A stretch of DNA of 14,197 nt from DATFEN01 sp035691285 (GTDB lineage: Bacteria > Acidobacteriota > Vicinamibacteria > Fen-336), in the NCBI GenBank assembly GCA_035691285.1, contig DASSJI010000176.1:1-14197 (forward strand). Direction: 5' to 3'. Position 1 is the first letter of the stretch. The number at the start of each line of letters is the position of its first letter. Positions 13,757 to 14,197 of this stretch are shown in pieces. The notes below the pieces were generated by a model, which made no database searches, was not told the origin of the DNA, and saw only the letters and a list, made by a program, of their open reading frames with translations. A program made the position numbers and the translations under genes.

Positions 13757-14197
13757 CCGCTCCGTCTCTCGTGCTCCTCGTCCTCGCCGCGTCGGAGGCG
13801 GTCCTTCCGTTCCCGCTGGAAGAAGGCGGGTTCTGGATCTACCGCGAGACCTACACGGAGCGGCGCCGCGGCCTGGATGCCATCACGGAGGAGGAGACGC
13901 GGTTCTCCGTGAGGCGCGCTTCGGGCCAGGTCTTCGTCGTGCAGAAGGGCGGCGCCGACCCCGCGGGCGCCGCGCCGGTCGAGACGGGGCCGGGATTCGT
14001 CCGCCTCGGTCCGTGGACGGGCGACGAGGCGCTCCCGCTTCCCCTGGAGGTGGGGGGAAGCGGTCCCTCCGAGGACGGCCGCGCCGCCTGGACCGTGGAG
14101 GCCGAGGAGCGTGTGAGCGTGCCGGCCGGCGATTTCACCGCCCTGCGCTGCGCGCTGCGCACCTGGCGCAGCGAGTCGCTGCTCTGGGTCGCGCCGG
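13753..14197 (+). CDS. Putatively exported protein of unknown function (3' truncated)
   Basis: ATG 13753 overlaps the M20 stop in an ATGA junction, and the frame stays open to the window end (148 codons seen). It begins MTAPSLVLLVLAASEAVLPF, a signal-like hydrophobic start. The mature part starts with FPLEEGGFWIYRETYTERRR and continues with VSVPAGDFTALRCALRTW and SLLWVAP. A layout of 'FPL-x-G-x-W-x-Y' followed later by 'VPAG-x-F-x-A-x-R' and 'W-x-AP' is one I associate with small exported beta-rich proteins described only as hypothetical or DUF3108-like; no enzyme motif is visible. Coupling to the M20 peptidase suggests co-expression and possibly a shared extracytoplasmic location. Confidence 0.75.
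   Translation, partial: MTAPSLVLLVLAASEAVLPFPLEEGGFWIYRETYTERRRGLDAITEEETRFSVRRASGQVFVVQKGGADPAGAAPVETGPGFVRLGPWTGDEALPLPLEVGGSGPSEDGRAAWTVEAEERVSVPAGDFTALRCALRTWRSESLLWVAP

Overview
The window is very G+C-rich DNA: third codon positions are nearly always G or C, and long spurious open frames run opposite the real genes. It looks like chromosomal sequence from a Gram-negative, peptide-degrading bacterium. An outer-membrane beta-barrel protein implies a diderm cell. The exported or putatively exported M14, S9 and M20 peptidases and the long S9 enzyme would suit an acidobacterium (Thermoanaerobaculia-like) or a myxobacterium-like lineage. This taxonomic guess is inference, because no rRNA or marker gene is present.

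Layout: (1) 1-1240, plus strand: the 3' end of a probable SGNH-type esterase, then a secreted beta-barrel protein whose best start is a TTG at 425. (2) 3897-1247, minus strand: a membrane-anchored HAMP/SpoIIE-type PP2C phosphatase whose stop overlaps the start of an exported endonuclease/exonuclease/phosphatase-family hydrolase. (3) 3980-4525, plus strand, divergent from the phosphatase: a small protein made of two PARP-type zinc fingers. (4) 7870-4533, minus strand: an Ada/AlkA fusion for alkylation repair, followed by an M14 zinc carboxypeptidase. (5) 8094-8975, plus strand: a tandem universal stress protein. (6) 9449-8988, minus strand: a dead MazE/MazF toxin-antitoxin pair. The antitoxin has lost its start codon and carries two nonsense codons and one frameshift; the toxin has lost its catalytic N-terminal part. 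(7) 12329-9471, minus strand: an S9 prolyl-oligopeptidase-type peptidase fused to a TPR domain. (8) 12383-14197, plus strand: an M20 metallopeptidase whose stop overlaps the start of a putatively exported protein that runs off the window. Genes 7 and 8 are divergent and seem to share one nearly symmetric -10 element.

The three peptidases point to extracytoplasmic protein and peptide use, while Ada/AlkA, the PARP fingers and the stress protein concern DNA damage and stress. Gaps between genes are short and none exceeds 300 bases; the largest, 7871-8093, holds only candidate regulatory sequence. I see no CRISPR array, tRNA, rRNA, insertion sequence or prophage gene. The most unusual items are the tandem PARP fingers in a bacterial genome and the finely readable MazEF relic. 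I found no convincing new multi-gene defence or biosynthetic system.
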